Below the pieces are notes generated by a model, which was not told the origin of the DNA, did no database searches, and saw nothing but the letters and a program-made list of their open reading frames with translations. The position numbers and the translations under genes are program-made. Of a stretch of DNA of 64,000 nucleotides, positions 27,484-37,445 are shown piece by piece. Every line of letters starts with the position of its first letter. Position 1 is the first letter of the stretch. Origin of the DNA: Nostoc sp. B(2019). GTDB lineage: Bacteria; Cyanobacteriota; Cyanobacteriia; Cyanobacteriales; Nostocaceae. The stretch covers positions 1 through 64,000 of the forward strand of contig NZ_WVID01000025.1 in assembly GCF_010091925.1 (NCBI RefSeq), given 5' to 3'.

Positions 27484-30228
27484 ATGGCTCAGGCAGTGTC
27501 TACCATTGCGCCAGAAGATAAACAGCTTATCTGGCATAGTTTGGATATTTCCCAAGCGATCGCCCGCTTGCAAAGTGATGCTGAGACAGGTTTAAGTAGC
27601 GCGACGGCAAAACAGCTATTAGCTGATTTAGGAGCCAACGAACTTACTGCCAAAAAAGGCAAACCCTGGTGGTGGAAATTTTTACTGCAATTTAACCAGC
27701 CATTGCTAATTATTTTGCTGTGTGCGGGTTTTGTGAAAGCAATAACTGGCAGTTTGGTGAATGCGGGGGTGATTTGGGGCGTCACTACCACAAACGCCAT
27801 TATTGGATTTATTCAGGAATCGAAAGCCGAAAGTGCGATCGCAGCCCTAGCTAAAGCCATTACCACAGAAGCTACTGTCATCCGCGATGGTCAAAAATTA
27901 CGCATTCCCTCACGAGAATTAGTTCCTGGTGATATTGTGTTGCTGACTTCTGGCGACAAAGTACCAGCAGATTTACGCTTAATCCAAGTGCGGAACTTGC
28001 AAATTGATGAATCTGCTCTCACAGGTGAGTCGGTAGCCGTAGAAAAAGACACCCGTGTTTTAAATCTGCACGCAGCTTTAGCAGAGCGTAAAAATATGGC
28101 TTATGCCGGAGGCTTCGTTACTTTTGGGCAAGGGACTGGTATTGTAGTTGCTACAGGAAACGCCACCGAGACAGGGCGAATTTCCCAGTTAATGCAGCAG
28201 CATATAGATATTTCCACCCCCTTAACCCGAAAATTCGATAAATTCAGTCAAAACTGGCTGTACATGGTGCTAGGGCTAGCTAGCCTCTGCTTTGTGGTGG
28301 GATTAAGTTTTCGGGGCTTTCAAGAAGCCTTAGAAGCTGCGATCGCTTTAACAGTAAGTGCCATCCCAGAAGGTTTACCAGCCGTAGTTACAGTCACACT
28401 AGCCATAGGTGTTTCGCGGATGGCGCGGCGTCATGCCATTATTCGCAAATTGCCAGCAGTGGAAACCTTGGGTAGCGCTACCGTCATCTGTTCCGATAAA
28501 ACTGGGACTTTGACAGAAAACCAAATGACAGTGCAAGCAATCTACGCTGGGGGACATCAATATACAGTCAGCGGTTTAGGTTACGCACCAATGGGAGAAA
28601 TCCTCATCGATGAAAAACCAGTGAACTTAAACGGTGAAAAGGGTTTGCAAGAATGCCTGTTAGCTGGATTGCTGTGCAATGACTCCCATCTAGAAAAGAA
28701 GGATGATAAGTGGGTAGTCATGGGAGATCCCACAGAGGGAGCCTTAATTGCATCAGCTAACAAAGCGGGTTTTAGCCAGTATAATTTAGCAAAACAAATG
28801 CCCAAGCTGGATGGAATACCGTTTGAATCTGAGTTCCAATACATGGCGACTTTGCACGCCACTCCCAAAGGAAAGACTATTTATGTCAAGGGTTCAGTAG
28901 AGGCAATTCTCCAACGCTGCACTCTGATGCTGAATAGCGATGGACAACCCCGCCCCCTAGATTGTGTAGAAACTTTAAGGCAAACCACTATTGAGCGGGA
29001 AGTAAATATCATGGCACGGCAAGGCTTGCGGGTGTTAGCTTTGGCGAAAAAGCCTGTCAGCGAGCAAAAAAATACGGTAGATCATCCAGATATTGCCACC
29101 GGGTTAATTTTCTTAGGGTTGCAGGGGATGATTGATCCGCCGCGTGAAAGTGCAATTAGGGCAGTACAAGCCTGTCAATCGGCGGGAATCCAGGTAAAGA
29201 TGATTACCGGAGATCATGCGGTTACAGCACAGGCGATCGCTCGCCGCTTGGGAATCAACAAAAATGGCTCAGTTCTGGCTTTTACAGGTGCAGAACTCAC
29301 GCAAATGGATAAAACAGAACTCGCCCAAGTCGCTGAAGAGGGAGTAGTCTTTGCCCGTGTCGCACCAGAACAAAAGCTGCGTTTAGTTGAAGCTTTACAA
29401 TCAAAAGGCGAAGTAGTCGCCATGACGGGGGATGGTGTGAACGATGCACCAGCATTGAAACAAGCAGATATTGGTATTGCGATGGGTGGTGCTGGTACAG
29501 AAGTAGCAAAAGAAGCATCTGATATGCTACTTACCGATGATAACTTTGCCTCCATTGAAGCTGCTGTAGAGGAAGGACGCGCGGTTTACAAAAACCTCCT
29601 AAAAGCTATTTGTTTTATCTTGCCTGTCAACGGTGGGGAATCAATGACGATTCTTATTAGCACATTACTTGCTAGAGATTTGCCGATTTTATCCTTACAA
29701 ATTCTCTGGTTGAATATGCTAAATTCCATCACAATGACAGTACCTTTAGCATTTGAACCGAAGGCGCAAAATGTTATGCAACAACAGCCGCGTCGTCCTA
29801 ATGAACCATTGCTATCAGGCAGTCGCATCAAGCGAATTTTAGCAATTTCTCTGTTTAACTGGATTGTCATATTCGGAGTATTTGAATACATCCGCCAAAT
29901 AACTGACAATGTGGATTTAGCTCGAACAATGGCGATTAATTCTTTAATTGCTGGACGAATATTCTATTTATTGAGTATTAGTCAATTAATCCCAAATCTC
30001 ATTGCTAAGATGGATGGAACAATTAAAGAGAATGTTAATATTCCTGCAATTGGTTTTGGGATTATTGGGGCAATTATTTTACAAATCATTTTTGCTCATG
30101 TGCCGTTGATTAATGAGGTTTTTTCAACAGCACCATTGAGTTTGCAGCAATGGTTATTTTGTTTGGCGGTAGGTTCACCGATGATTGTATGGGCGACGAT
30201 TGTAAATCGTTTTGATCCACCAAATTAA
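27484..30228 (+). CDS. P2-type cation-transporting ATPase (PacL/CtpF-like)
   Basis: 914 residues with about ten membrane helices. The phosphorylation site is CSDKTGTLT (aspartate about 338). The actuator loop has LTGES (about 180), and the hinge [18 protein letters not shown] lies near 650. The M4 ion site is [10 protein letters not shown]. The M6 region reads [18 protein letters not shown], where the Ca2+ pumps usually have N-x-x-D; this is closer to CtpF-type pumps, so the ion may be Ca2+, Na+ or another cation. It uses ATP to export the cation. It is divergent from the degenerate ATPase gene. Start ATG at 27484. Confidence 0.94.
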   Translation: MAQAVSTIAPEDKQLIWHSLDISQAIARLQSDAETGLSSATAKQLLADLGANELTAKKGKPWWWKFLLQFNQPLLIILLCAGFVKAITGSLVNAGVIWGVTTTNAIIGFIQESKAESAIAALAKAITTEATVIRDGQKLRIPSRELVPGDIVLLTSGDKVPADLRLIQVRNLQIDESALTGESVAVEKDTRVLNLHAALAERKNMAYAGGFVTFGQGTGIVVATGNATETGRISQLMQQHIDISTPLTRKFDKFSQNWLYMVLGLASLCFVVGLSFRGFQEALEAAIALTVSAIPEGLPAVVTVTLAIGVSRMARRHAIIRKLPAVETLGSATVICSDKTGTLTENQMTVQAIYAGGHQYTVSGLGYAPMGEILIDEKPVNLNGEKGLQECLLAGLLCNDSHLEKKDDKWVVMGDPTEGALIASANKAGFSQYNLAKQMPKLDGIPFESEFQYMATLHATPKGKTIYVKGSVEAILQRCTLMLNSDGQPRPLDCVETLRQTTIEREVNIMARQGLRVLALAKKPVSEQKNTVDHPDIATGLIFLGLQGMIDPPRESAIRAVQACQSAGIQVKMITGDHAVTAQAIARRLGINKNGSVLAFTGAELTQMDKTELAQVAEEGVVFARVAPEQKLRLVEALQSKGEVVAMTGDGVNDAPALKQADIGIAMGGAGTEVAKEASDMLLTDDNFASIEAAVEEGRAVYKNLLKAICFILPVNGGESMTILISTLLARDLPILSLQILWLNMLNSITMTVPLAFEPKAQNVMQQQPRRPNEPLLSGSRIKRILAISLFNWIVIFGVFEYIRQITDNVDLARTMAINSLIAGRIFYLLSISQLIPNLIAKMDGTIKENVNIPAIGFGIIGAIILQIIFAHVPLINEVFSTAPLSLQQWLFCLAVGSPMIVWATIVNRFDPPN

Positions 30229-30405
30229 TAGTTTTAGAAGTTTTGCAGGTTATGGGGATGTTAGGATGAGAAAATTAGGTAAATCGACTCGTCACGGCGT
30301 TAACCAAGTACGAGCATCGGAGTCGCCAATCCCCATTGCCCCTTATCCCCAGAGGGGGCCCCGAGTTCCCCAATCACTTTTACGTTTAAGTGTCTTTTAA
30401 TCTGT

Positions 30406-30411
30406 AAGGAG
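30406..30411 (+). promoter_or_regulatory. Ribosome binding site deciding the TTG start of the beta-lactamase gene
   Basis: AAGGAG lies 8 nt before the TTG at 30420. The next in-frame ATG codons lie inside or after the signal peptide, so the TTG is the better start. Confidence 0.75.
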
Positions 30412-30419
30412 AAAAAATC

Positions 30420-31271
30420 TTGTTTCGCATCTGGCGATTAAAATTTGTTGTTTTCACAGTCATTGGATGCCTTACTTTGCTAACCATAATTAACTTTGGG
30501 GAAATGCATGTTATGGCTCAATCTTCTTCGGCTTCAACAGTGATTGCTCAAGCACCAAATCTAGGGCGACACTTCAAAAAATTTGGGCTTGAGGGTTCGA
30601 TCTTGATTTACGACTTAAATAAAAACCGAACCTACGAACATAATCCTCAACGTAACGCAACTGCAATTATTCCAGCTTCAACATTCAAAATTTTCAACGC
30701 AATGGTGGCTCTTGAAACTGGTATTATTCCTGATGATGTGGCTGTCCTGACTTGGGATGGAATTCACCGGGATATTGATGCGTGGAATCATGATACAAAT
30801 TTGCGTCAAGCCTTCAAGGATTCAACTGTCTGGTTCTATCAAGTACTAGCACGCAAAGCTGGACATGAGCGGATGCAACAATTAATTAATAAAGTTAGTT
30901 ATGGCAACCGTCAGATTGGTACTGCCGCAGACATTGATCGTTTCTGGTTGCAAGGGCCATTAAAAATTACACCCAAAGAGCAAATAGAGTTTTTGCAAAG
31001 GTTGTATAGAGGCAATTTGCCTTTCTCGCAACGGACAATGAATCTTGTCAAAGATATTATGGTGCGCGAACAAACTCCAGACTACACACTGCGAGCAAAA
31101 ACGGGATGGTTAGATAGCACTAACCCAGAAGTTGGTTGGTTCGTAGGCTATTTAGAGCAGAACAAAAACGTCTACTTCTTTGCGACAACCATTGACATAT
31201 ATAAGCCAGAGGATGCAGTCGCTAGAATCGAGATTACACGACGAAGTTTAAAGGATTTGGGCTTGATGTAA
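30420..31271 (+). CDS. Class D (OXA-type) beta-lactamase
   Basis: 283 residues from a TTG start with a good ribosome site. A signal peptide (about 1-35) leads to the periplasm. Active-site motifs are all present: S-x-x-K as STFK (about 82-85) within PASTFKIFNA, S-x-V as STV (about 138), Y-G-N as SYGNRQIG (about 160) and K-T-G as RAKTGW (about 223). The enzyme opens beta-lactam rings; the STFK lysine is usually carboxylated. Chromosomal class D enzymes occur in several cyanobacteria, and no mobile element adjoins it, so it is probably resident rather than recently acquired. Spectrum cannot be judged. It lies 190 bp after the P-type ATPase gene. Confidence 0.94.
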   Translation: MFRIWRLKFVVFTVIGCLTLLTIINFGEMHVMAQSSSASTVIAQAPNLGRHFKKFGLEGSILIYDLNKNRTYEHNPQRNATAIIPASTFKIFNAMVALETGIIPDDVAVLTWDGIHRDIDAWNHDTNLRQAFKDSTVWFYQVLARKAGHERMQQLINKVSYGNRQIGTAADIDRFWLQGPLKITPKEQIEFLQRLYRGNLPFSQRTMNLVKDIMVREQTPDYTLRAKTGWLDSTNPEVGWFVGYLEQNKNVYFFATTIDIYKPEDAVARIEITRRSLKDLGLM

Positions 31272-31682
31272 GATAGGCTGATGCCCTAAAGAGGGACATC
31301 ACCAATTGAGCTTTTTTGATTTTGTTCGTGACCAAATAATTATTAATTCATAATTCATAATTCATAATTAAAGAATGGGTACAGAGCAAGCGCTAAATTG
31401 AAAATTTAGCGGTCTACAATTAGCGAAAAGTTCTGCGTTCGCGTAGCGTCTCGTAGAGAAGTTGCCATAGCGAAGCGTTAGCGAGTCTGCGAGCGTCGGA
31501 GGGTTTCCCTCCAAGCAAACTTCTCCCTTGGCGCTAGCCTCCCCCTTTGGGAGAAGGGGAGACGCTGCGCGAACGGGGAGGGCAACCCTGGGCAGGAAAC
31601 TTTTCAGGACAGTGATGGCTTCAGAGCTACCACTAATTGCAATTATGAATTAGTAATTATTAATTATGAATTATTTTGACTT
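31272..31682. repeat. Repeat island between beta-lactamase and the CxxC protein gene
   Basis: An AT-rich AATTCAT(A) tandem run (31338-31371) is matched in inverted sense by ATTATGAATTA units (31641-31675). Between them lie a 9-bp palindrome (31391-31411) and a dense string of GC-rich dispersed repeats (31435-31590), including a copy of the repeat that ends the YihY-family gene. Nothing coding is visible. Confidence 0.8.
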
Positions 31683-32114
31683 TCAGTTATTTGCTGAGGG
31701 AAGATTATCCAGAAGCCGTTTACGAATTAGCACTAGTTGTTCTTGGCTATTAATTGGGCTACGCGGTGCTGGCAGTTCTGTATTAGGCCAATTAGGTAAA
31801 TTATTGCAGGGACATAACAAAGCTGGCATCCCGATATTTCGTGCGGCTACTGGCATAGCGCAACGGCTGCAAGGTAGCATATCCCATTCTGATGTCAACA
31901 GATCAGCAATGGTTTCTTGCGTACCTTCCAAATAACAATCGCCTGATTCTGGCGAGAGAATTTTTTGCCAGCACTCTTCAAATTCTTGACTATAGCGATC
32001 GCCTTCTAGTACTGGTTGAGGCAAAAAGCTTGCCTGACCATTACCCGTGATAACCCTCTTACCTAACTGAAACCAGTAGGCAAGATATCCTCTAACTTCT
32101 TGTTTGGTTGCCAT
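31683..32114 (-). CDS. Hypothetical protein with CxxC motifs
   Basis: 143 residues. The centre (about 80-106) holds CSRC and CPC spaced about 18 residues apart (PCSRCAMPVA and LLCPCNNLPNWPN), a plausible zinc or thiol site. The start region MATKQEVRGYLAYWFQLGKRV is well formed. I recognise it only as a conserved cyanobacterial hypothetical. It lies 52 bp downstream of cobU on the same strand, so it may be co-transcribed. Confidence 0.8.
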   Translation of the reverse strand: MATKQEVRGYLAYWFQLGKRVITGNGQASFLPQPVLEGDRYSQEFEECWQKILSPESGDCYLEGTQETIADLLTSEWDMLPCSRCAMPVAARNIGMPALLCPCNNLPNWPNTELPAPRSPINSQEQLVLIRKRLLDNLPSANN

Positions 32115-32166
32115 ATTACAATTTTAGATTTGAGATTTGAGATTTTGGCTTAATTTGCATCAAGAG

Positions 32167-32742
32167 TTAAGAATCTTGACTTCTCACTTCTTGTGGTTCT
32201 TCTATATTTGGCAATGGCGAACCTAGAACGCTGAGATTGAGAACATGGCCGCCAGTGACTAAATAAACTGCTTCACTAAGCAAACCTAACTGGCGCACTA
32301 GAGAACCCAGGCGATCGCGGAATGTCCGACCAATCGGATAAGCTGGTACGACACCCCAACCCGTTTCTTCTGCGACAAATACCATATCAGCAGCCACCAG
32401 CTGCACTGTCTCCAGCAACTCTGCAAGAACATTTTCCCAACTCAGGTCGTCTTGTTCTAAAAAATTAGCTACCCAAGTTCCCAAAGAATCAACCAAAAGG
32501 CAGGTATTCGGCTTCGCATCAGCCAGGGTAGCAGACAGTTCTATAGGTACAGAGAGCGTCACCCAGTCTTGAGGGCGACGATTTTGGTGTTTTTGAATGC
32601 GTATGTGCCACTCTTGGTCGTCTGGATTGTCATTAGCTGTTGCTACATAAACAACTGCTTTCCCCGACTGTATCGCCAGAGTTTCCGCCCACTCACTTTT
32701 ACCAGATCGTGCTGGCCCTGTGACTAAGATGACTTTACCCAA
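32167..32742 (-). CDS. cobU: Adenosylcobinamide kinase / adenosylcobinamide-phosphate guanylyltransferase
   Basis: 191 residues. The P-loop GPARSGKSEWAE (about 8-19) and the following VATANDNPDD and HQNRRPQDW (about 54-60, the histidine that takes GMP) are diagnostic. The enzyme phosphorylates adenosylcobinamide and then forms adenosyl-GDP-cobinamide, a step in assembling the lower ligand of (pseudo)cobalamin. The start is a TTG at 32742, with AAGGA 7 nt upstream that overlaps the arm of a perfect palindrome (32752-32777). No cobalamin riboswitch was recognised. Confidence 0.95.
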   Translation of the reverse strand: MGKVILVTGPARSGKSEWAETLAIQSGKAVVYVATANDNPDDQEWHIRIQKHQNRRPQDWVTLSVPIELSATLADAKPNTCLLVDSLGTWVANFLEQDDLSWENVLAELLETVQLVAADMVFVAEETGWGVVPAYPIGRTFRDRLGSLVRQLGLLSEAVYLVTGGHVLNLSVLGSPLPNIEEPQEVRSQDS

Positions 32743-32751
32743 AGTTGTTTC

Positions 32752-32777
32752 CTTAGTATCTTAATAAAGATACTAAG
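32752..32777. promoter_or_regulatory. Perfect 11-bp palindrome overlapping the cobU ribosome site
   Basis: CTTAGTATCTT (32752-32762) pairs with AAGATACTAAG (32767-32777) around AATA. In the cobU transcript its 3' arm contains the AAGG part of the Shine-Dalgarno. It could mask the ribosome site or be an operator for a dimeric regulator. Confidence 0.6.
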
Positions 32778-32941
32778 ATACTAATTTATCACCACAGTTT
32801 TTTACTTTAGTAACTTTTAGGAGATAAAATTAGCACCAGCACAGCATCTTTGATGCCACAAATGGCAAAAGCCGAAATCCCAACAACCCCATTCATAATT
32901 ATTTAACATCTTTGGGGACAGCAAATTTAAGGTTATCTTTT

Positions 32942-33760
32942 ATGAAAGCAGGCTTAAAACGCATTGAGGCAACTCTACACGATATAGGGACTCGCGGCAC
33001 TGCCTCCGCCGCTCAAACAGGTGATTCGACAAAGCGGCCTTTCTCCTTTAGGATTAGCGTCGGCGCACATGAACCTACGGGAAGCACACAGACGCCATCT
33101 GAAGAGGACGTAAAAACACAAGGGCAAACAGTAGACCTTGATGTAAATTCTGATGGTGACTATTCAGCCGAACAAAATTTATTTCCTCAACATGACTCTG
33201 TGCAGACCTTTCAAGCGCAAGAGAGTGGTGACAAAACACCGAGCCTACCCAAGTTTAAAACTCCCAGCTTAAGTAGTCATCGCCACGGAGCTAATCCAAC
33301 CTTGGCAATGAATCTATTACAAGAAATTCAGGAAATTGTCGCTGGTTGGCAAAATGAATTGCAAAAAATATTACAGCAAATTCAAGATATTTATTTAGAA
33401 GGCCCAATTGTCAATGGCTGGTTAGAATCTAATCTTCAAGAACCAGAACAGGGAGGGACTGCAACACTGCGCCATGCGGAGGTTGACCGACTCATGGACT
33501 ACGTAGAAGAAATTTGCGCGACCGACAAGAAAGTGTCTTATCAATCATCTAGTACTGGCTATCGCCTTTGTGGCGTGGATAATTCTGGTAAAGTCTGGTC
33601 ACGTCCATGTCCACCGGATCAGGTTCCCACTGTCAGCATGGCGATCGCTCGTTACCAAAAGTTACGTCAACTATTGGGACGCAAGCAATATCTGGAAACT
33701 CGTCTGAGTCAACTAGCCCAAACGCTTGTAGTTTTACACAGTCACATCCAACAAACATGA
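32942..33760 (+). CDS. Hypothetical protein, conserved C-terminal helical part
   Basis: 272 residues from the ATG at 32942; the frame extends to a TTG at 32912. The N-terminal part (about 20-100) is polar, low in hydrophobics and probably disordered. From about 120 the protein is mostly helical, with coiled-coil tendencies (AMNLLQEIQEIVAGWQNEL) and a closing QLLGRKQYLETRLSQLAQTL. A central SSSTGYRLCGVDNSGKVWSR block may be a small beta motif. No family is recognised. It is followed by the glycosyltransferase genes about 140 bp later. Confidence 0.75.
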   Translation: MKAGLKRIEATLHDIGTRGTASAAQTGDSTKRPFSFRISVGAHEPTGSTQTPSEEDVKTQGQTVDLDVNSDGDYSAEQNLFPQHDSVQTFQAQESGDKTPSLPKFKTPSLSSHRHGANPTLAMNLLQEIQEIVAGWQNELQKILQQIQDIYLEGPIVNGWLESNLQEPEQGGTATLRHAEVDRLMDYVEEICATDKKVSYQSSSTGYRLCGVDNSGKVWSRPCPPDQVPTVSMAIARYQKLRQLLGRKQYLETRLSQLAQTLVVLHSHIQQT

Positions 33761-33900
33761 AGTTTTAAAAATTATATCCGAAGAAACTCGGTTGGTGGGT
33801 TGGGAATTTTTGGTTTAGATTAACAGGCAGCAAGTGTAAATAGTGAACAGTCATCTCTGGACACTGACTAACTGATAACTGACAACTGATAACTAACAAA

Positions 33901-34842
33901 ATGCCAGACCCTCAAATTTCTGCCATTATCTGCACTCATAACCGAGATATGTATTTAGGTGCTGCGATTGATAGCCTTTTAGCGCAAGATTTCGCTGCTG
34001 ACTTTGAAGTTGTGGTAGTAGATAATGGGTCTGGCGATCGCACTCGTGAAGTTGTAGAACAAAGAACCAGCGATCCCCGTCTGAAGTACATCTTTGAACC
34101 CACCATCGGTTTATCTGTGGCTCGGAACACCGGCGCAAGGGTTGCTCGTGGTGATATTCTTGCTTATTTAGATGACGATGCCGTAGCTAGCCCTGGCTGG
34201 CTGCAAGTTTTATATTTCGCTTACAAAGATAATTCTCAGTTAGCGATCGCAGGCGGCAAAGTCACTCTACTATGGCCCCCAGGTATCCAACAACCACGCT
34301 GGATATCTCCAGGATTAGCTGGAAATCTGGGAGCATACGACCTAGGCGACAGCATCATTTACATTGAGCAACCAGGTTTAACACCCAGAGGCTTAAATTA
34401 CTCTATCCGCAGCAGCTTTCTTGAAGAAATTGGAGGTTTTGACCCCCAGCTTGGTCGAGTCGGGAAAAACCTCTTATCTAATGAAGAACTGCAAATGACC
34501 GAATTCGCCCTACAGCGTGGTTGGCAAGTCGCTTATCTGCCCGAAGCTTTAGTGGCTCACAATGTTGCCCCAGAGAGGCTACAACGTTCCTGGTTTTTAA
34601 ACCGAGGCTGGTGGCAAGGTATCAGTGAATGTTATCGAGAACAACTCTCTGGTAAAGCTGGTGTTGCTCAGTTGCAGCGTGGTAGCGAACGCTTTTTACG
34701 TGGTTTATATAAAGCAGTGCAATATTTCTCCGACCCAGCAGAACGATTTGACAAACTTGTATACGCTTATGGTCAGATTGGTTACTTAAATGCCGCTATT
34801 CAAGGTCTTTTATCTCAAAATCAAATAAAAAATAACAAATAA
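33901..34842 (+). CDS. Glycosyltransferase family 2
   Basis: 313 residues. GT-A fold: ISAIICTHNR (about 5-14), VVVVDNGSGDRT (about 39-50) and the metal-binding LDDDA (about 91-95). The acceptor part includes GGFDPQLGR (about 178) and the glutamate in SNEELQMTEFAL, which fits an inverting GT2. No membrane helix is clear. It is the first of three genes (another GT2 and a WcaF-like acetyltransferase) that look like an exopolysaccharide or hormogonium-polysaccharide operon. Donor and acceptor are unknown. Confidence 0.93.
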   Translation: MPDPQISAIICTHNRDMYLGAAIDSLLAQDFAADFEVVVVDNGSGDRTREVVEQRTSDPRLKYIFEPTIGLSVARNTGARVARGDILAYLDDDAVASPGWLQVLYFAYKDNSQLAIAGGKVTLLWPPGIQQPRWISPGLAGNLGAYDLGDSIIYIEQPGLTPRGLNYSIRSSFLEEIGGFDPQLGRVGKNLLSNEELQMTEFALQRGWQVAYLPEALVAHNVAPERLQRSWFLNRGWWQGISECYREQLSGKAGVAQLQRGSERFLRGLYKAVQYFSDPAERFDKLVYAYGQIGYLNAAIQGLLSQNQIKNNK

Positions 34843-34855
34843 AAACTTAAATATT

Positions 34856-35857
34856 ATGTCATCTAAAATACCAGTTTCAGTATTAATTCCAGCCAAAAAT
34901 GAAGAAGCAAACTTACCAGCCTGCCTCGCTAGCCTTGCTAGAGCAGATGAGGTGTTTGTAGTAGATTCTCAAAGTACCGATAATAGTGTTGAAATTGCTA
35001 AAATTCACGGTGCAAATGTCGTGCAATTCAGCTTCAATGGACATTGGCCTAAAAAGAAAAATTGGTCTTTAGATAATCTCCCTTTTCGCAACGAATGGGT
35101 GTTAATTGTAGATTGCGATGAGCGCATCACCCCCGAACTATGGGAAGAAATTGACCAAGCAATTCACAATAATGAAGATAACGGTTACTACCTGAATCGT
35201 CGTGTATTTTTCCTAGGAAAATGGATTCGTCACGGTGGAAAGTATCCTGATTGGAATCTGCGTTTATTCAAGCATCAAAAAGGTCGTTACGAAAACCTGA
35301 ATACCGAAGATATTCCCAATACTGGTGATAACGAAGTTCACGAACATGTGATCTTACAGGGAAAAGTCGGGTATCTCAAAAACGATATGCTCCACGAAGA
35401 TTTCCGCAACCTTTACCACTGGTTAGAACGGCACAACCGCTATTCCAACTGGGAAGCCCGTGTTTATTTCAATCTACTAACAGGTAAAGACGACAGCGGT
35501 ACTATTGGTGCAAATCTATTTGGTGATGCGGTACAACGCAAGCGCTTTTTGAAAAAAGTGTGGGTGCGTCTGCCATTTAAACCAATTTTACGATTTGTTT
35601 TGTTCTACATTATTCAGCGCGGTTTTTTGGATGGCAAAGCCGGATATATATATGCACGCTTGCTAAGTCAATATGAATATCAAATTGGGGTCAAACTTTA
35701 CGAATTACGTAACTGTGGTGGTCAGCTAAATACTACAACTACCCCGAAAGAGGGAGCAGGGGAGCAGGGGAGGCAGTGCGTTGCGCGGGTTCCCCGCGTT
35801 GTAGCAACTACCGTGGAGCAGGGGAGCAGAGGGACAGGGAAAGCTATTGACCATTGA
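34856..35857 (+). CDS. Glycosyltransferase family 2 (WaaE/KdtX-like)
   Basis: 333 residues, 13 bp after the previous glycosyltransferase gene. Motifs: VSVLIPAKNEEANLPACLA (about 5-23), VFVVDSQSTDNS (about 33-44), DCDERI (about 84-89) in the place of DxD, and an LPS-core-type C-terminal part with HGGKYPDWNLRLF (about 125). The last about 45 residues (from NTTTTPKEGAGEQGRQ) are encoded by G-rich short repeats, so the true conserved protein ends near residue 285. It probably adds a sugar to a surface polysaccharide. Confidence 0.92.
   Translation: MSSKIPVSVLIPAKNEEANLPACLASLARADEVFVVDSQSTDNSVEIAKIHGANVVQFSFNGHWPKKKNWSLDNLPFRNEWVLIVDCDERITPELWEEIDQAIHNNEDNGYYLNRRVFFLGKWIRHGGKYPDWNLRLFKHQKGRYENLNTEDIPNTGDNEVHEHVILQGKVGYLKNDMLHEDFRNLYHWLERHNRYSNWEARVYFNLLTGKDDSGTIGANLFGDAVQRKRFLKKVWVRLPFKPILRFVLFYIIQRGFLDGKAGYIYARLLSQYEYQIGVKLYELRNCGGQLNTTTTPKEGAGEQGRQCVARVPRVVATTVEQGSRGTGKAIDH
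35735..35850. repeat. Short repeats read as the tail of a glycosyltransferase
   Basis: GGGAGCAGGGGAGCAGGGGA-type units flank a GC-rich palindromic part (GCGTTGCGCGGGTTCCCCGC). This intergenic material has been read into the 3' end of the gene, adding a low-complexity tail. Confidence 0.75.
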
Positions 35858-35867
35858 CTCTTGACAA

Positions 35868-36431
35868 ATGACCAATGACAAACCTTTTGTAGATTTACGT
35901 AAGTACGACCAATCCTGGTTTGATCGAGGGCGTCCAGGTTGGTATATTTTGTTATGGTGGATTGTGCAGGCGATCGCTTTTCCCCTCACACCGCAACCAC
36001 TAAGTATTTTGCGTTGCGCCTTACTGCGCTTGTTTGGCGCTCGTATTGGCAAAGGCGTGCTAATTCGACCCACAGCCCGCTTCACTTACCCTTGGAAAGT
36101 TACCATTGGCGACTACAGTTGGATTGGGGATGATGTAGTTTTATATAGCCTCGACCAAATACTTATCGGTGAACACTGCGTAATTTCGCAAAAAAGTTAC
36201 CTGTGTACTGGTAGTCATGATATCCAAGATCCGGCTTTTGGTTTGAAAACAGCGAGTATCATTATTGGTAATGGTGCATGGGTAGCGGCAGATTGTTTCG
36301 TAGGCCCAGGAGTGCAAATAGGAGCTAATGCAGTAATTGGCGCTCGTAGTAGTGTTTTCACTCACATACCTGCTGAACAGGTTGGTTGGGGAAACCCCTG
36401 CCGTCCCCAGTATTTGCGGCAGAAAAAATAG
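35868..36431 (+). CDS. WcaF-like colanic-acid-type acetyltransferase (hexapeptide)
   Basis: 187 residues with a left-handed beta-helix built from hexapeptide repeats (GARIGKGVLIRPTARFTY, about 64-81; then IGEHCVISQKSYLCTGSHD and VGPGVQIGANAVIGARSSVF). The catalytic histidine is in GSHD (about 120). The WcaF family acetylates sugars using acetyl-CoA. It starts 10 bp after the second glycosyltransferase stop and is the last gene of the operon. Product: O-acetylation of an exported polysaccharide. Confidence 0.9.
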   Translation: MTNDKPFVDLRKYDQSWFDRGRPGWYILLWWIVQAIAFPLTPQPLSILRCALLRLFGARIGKGVLIRPTARFTYPWKVTIGDYSWIGDDVVLYSLDQILIGEHCVISQKSYLCTGSHDIQDPAFGLKTASIIIGNGAWVAADCFVGPGVQIGANAVIGARSSVFTHIPAEQVGWGNPCRPQYLRQKK

Positions 36432-36458
36432 TAGAGACGTTGCAATACAACGTTTCTA

Positions 36459-37256
36459 CTACCGTGTTTCTGAAAAAATCGGTTCAGCTGCTAATTTATC
36501 TAAACGGATGCTAGTAAGCAAATTCCGCCACTCTGCCTGAAGTTTCGTGTTCTGTGGATTTTTCTGACGCAGTTCTGCCAGTGTCGTCAGTGCCTCGTAC
36601 CATATCCCATTTTGGGCATAGATAACAACACGTTTTAGAGGATCTGCTGTGTTTAGCTCCTGGACAGTTGCCTGTTTCAGGTTGACTCGTTGTATCATCC
36701 CTTCAACATAAATCGGAGGTGATTCTTTTTGTTGGTCACAGTAAACGGTTAAAAACCAGCGGTATTGTTTGCCTACTTCTAATGCGGGAGCACTAGCAGG
36801 TAAGGAAACCCGGATTACTCCTGGACTTTCTGGTAGGGCGATCGCTTTTTGATAGATAGGGTTTGATTCTGGATCTTGCAGTACAAATTCAGCTGGATAG
36901 GTAGACTCCTTAGTATATGGCACATAAAACAACCAGCTTGGACGTTCCACGGTTGTCAATCCCCAGACATTTTTCACTGTGCCAGATTCCTCGCTAAAGG
37001 GGACTAGGGCAGTGAGTTGAGTTTTGACAGATGGACACACACTTAAGCTACCTCCACGGCTAGCTCCTCCAGTTGGACGGCCTCCAGGAGGTGGCCCAGG
37101 TGGTGGCGGGGGAGGATTAAAGCGTACAACTTGAGCACGAGCTGAAGCTGGTAGGGTTGGTTTTGCTAGTACAGAGGTTAAGCTACTCAATAAACTCGTT
37201 GTGCAGCTAAAAGCTAGTATTAAAAACAGTTTTACTGGTTGCGAATTTGACTTCAT
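36459..37256 (-). CDS. DUF928 domain protein (exported)
   Basis: 265 residues. A signal peptide (about 1-31, ending SVLA) is followed by a proline/glycine-rich stretch (about 45-68, FNPPPPPPGPPPGGRP) and the DUF928 domain (about 75-220: CPSVKTQLTALVPF; WLFYVPYTKES; GKQYRWFLTVYC). The domain looks beta-rich. The family is common in cyanobacteria and often found beside CHAT/CHASE2 and TPR-CHAT genes, as here. It is probably an extracytoplasmic partner or sensor. It lies downstream of and co-directional with the CHAT-CHASE2 gene. Confidence 0.92.
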   Translation of the reverse strand: MKSNSQPVKLFLILAFSCTTSLLSSLTSVLAKPTLPASARAQVVRFNPPPPPPGPPPGGRPTGGASRGGSLSVCPSVKTQLTALVPFSEESGTVKNVWGLTTVERPSWLFYVPYTKESTYPAEFVLQDPESNPIYQKAIALPESPGVIRVSLPASAPALEVGKQYRWFLTVYCDQQKESPPIYVEGMIQRVNLKQATVQELNTADPLKRVVIYAQNGIWYEALTTLAELRQKNPQNTKLQAEWRNLLTSIRLDKLAAEPIFSETR

Positions 37257-37445
37257 AAAAGCTTGTCCTTAAGTCAATTAGTGATGAGCTAGGATTTTCG
37301 AGGAGCTTCAAGGCTTATTATTTCATCTAAAACATCCAGCTTGTAGGGCGGGCATCATTGTAATGCTAGCCCTGTCAAGGCGGTGAAAAATTTGCTTTAT
37401 CGGTGCTATTAAACTTAGTGTCTTTGTACGGGCAGTCCGTTCATT

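Noticed and set aside
32743-32911. Cobalamin riboswitch upstream of cobU
   Set aside because: Only a simple palindrome is present; no B12-box-like sequence or multi-helix structure was seen.
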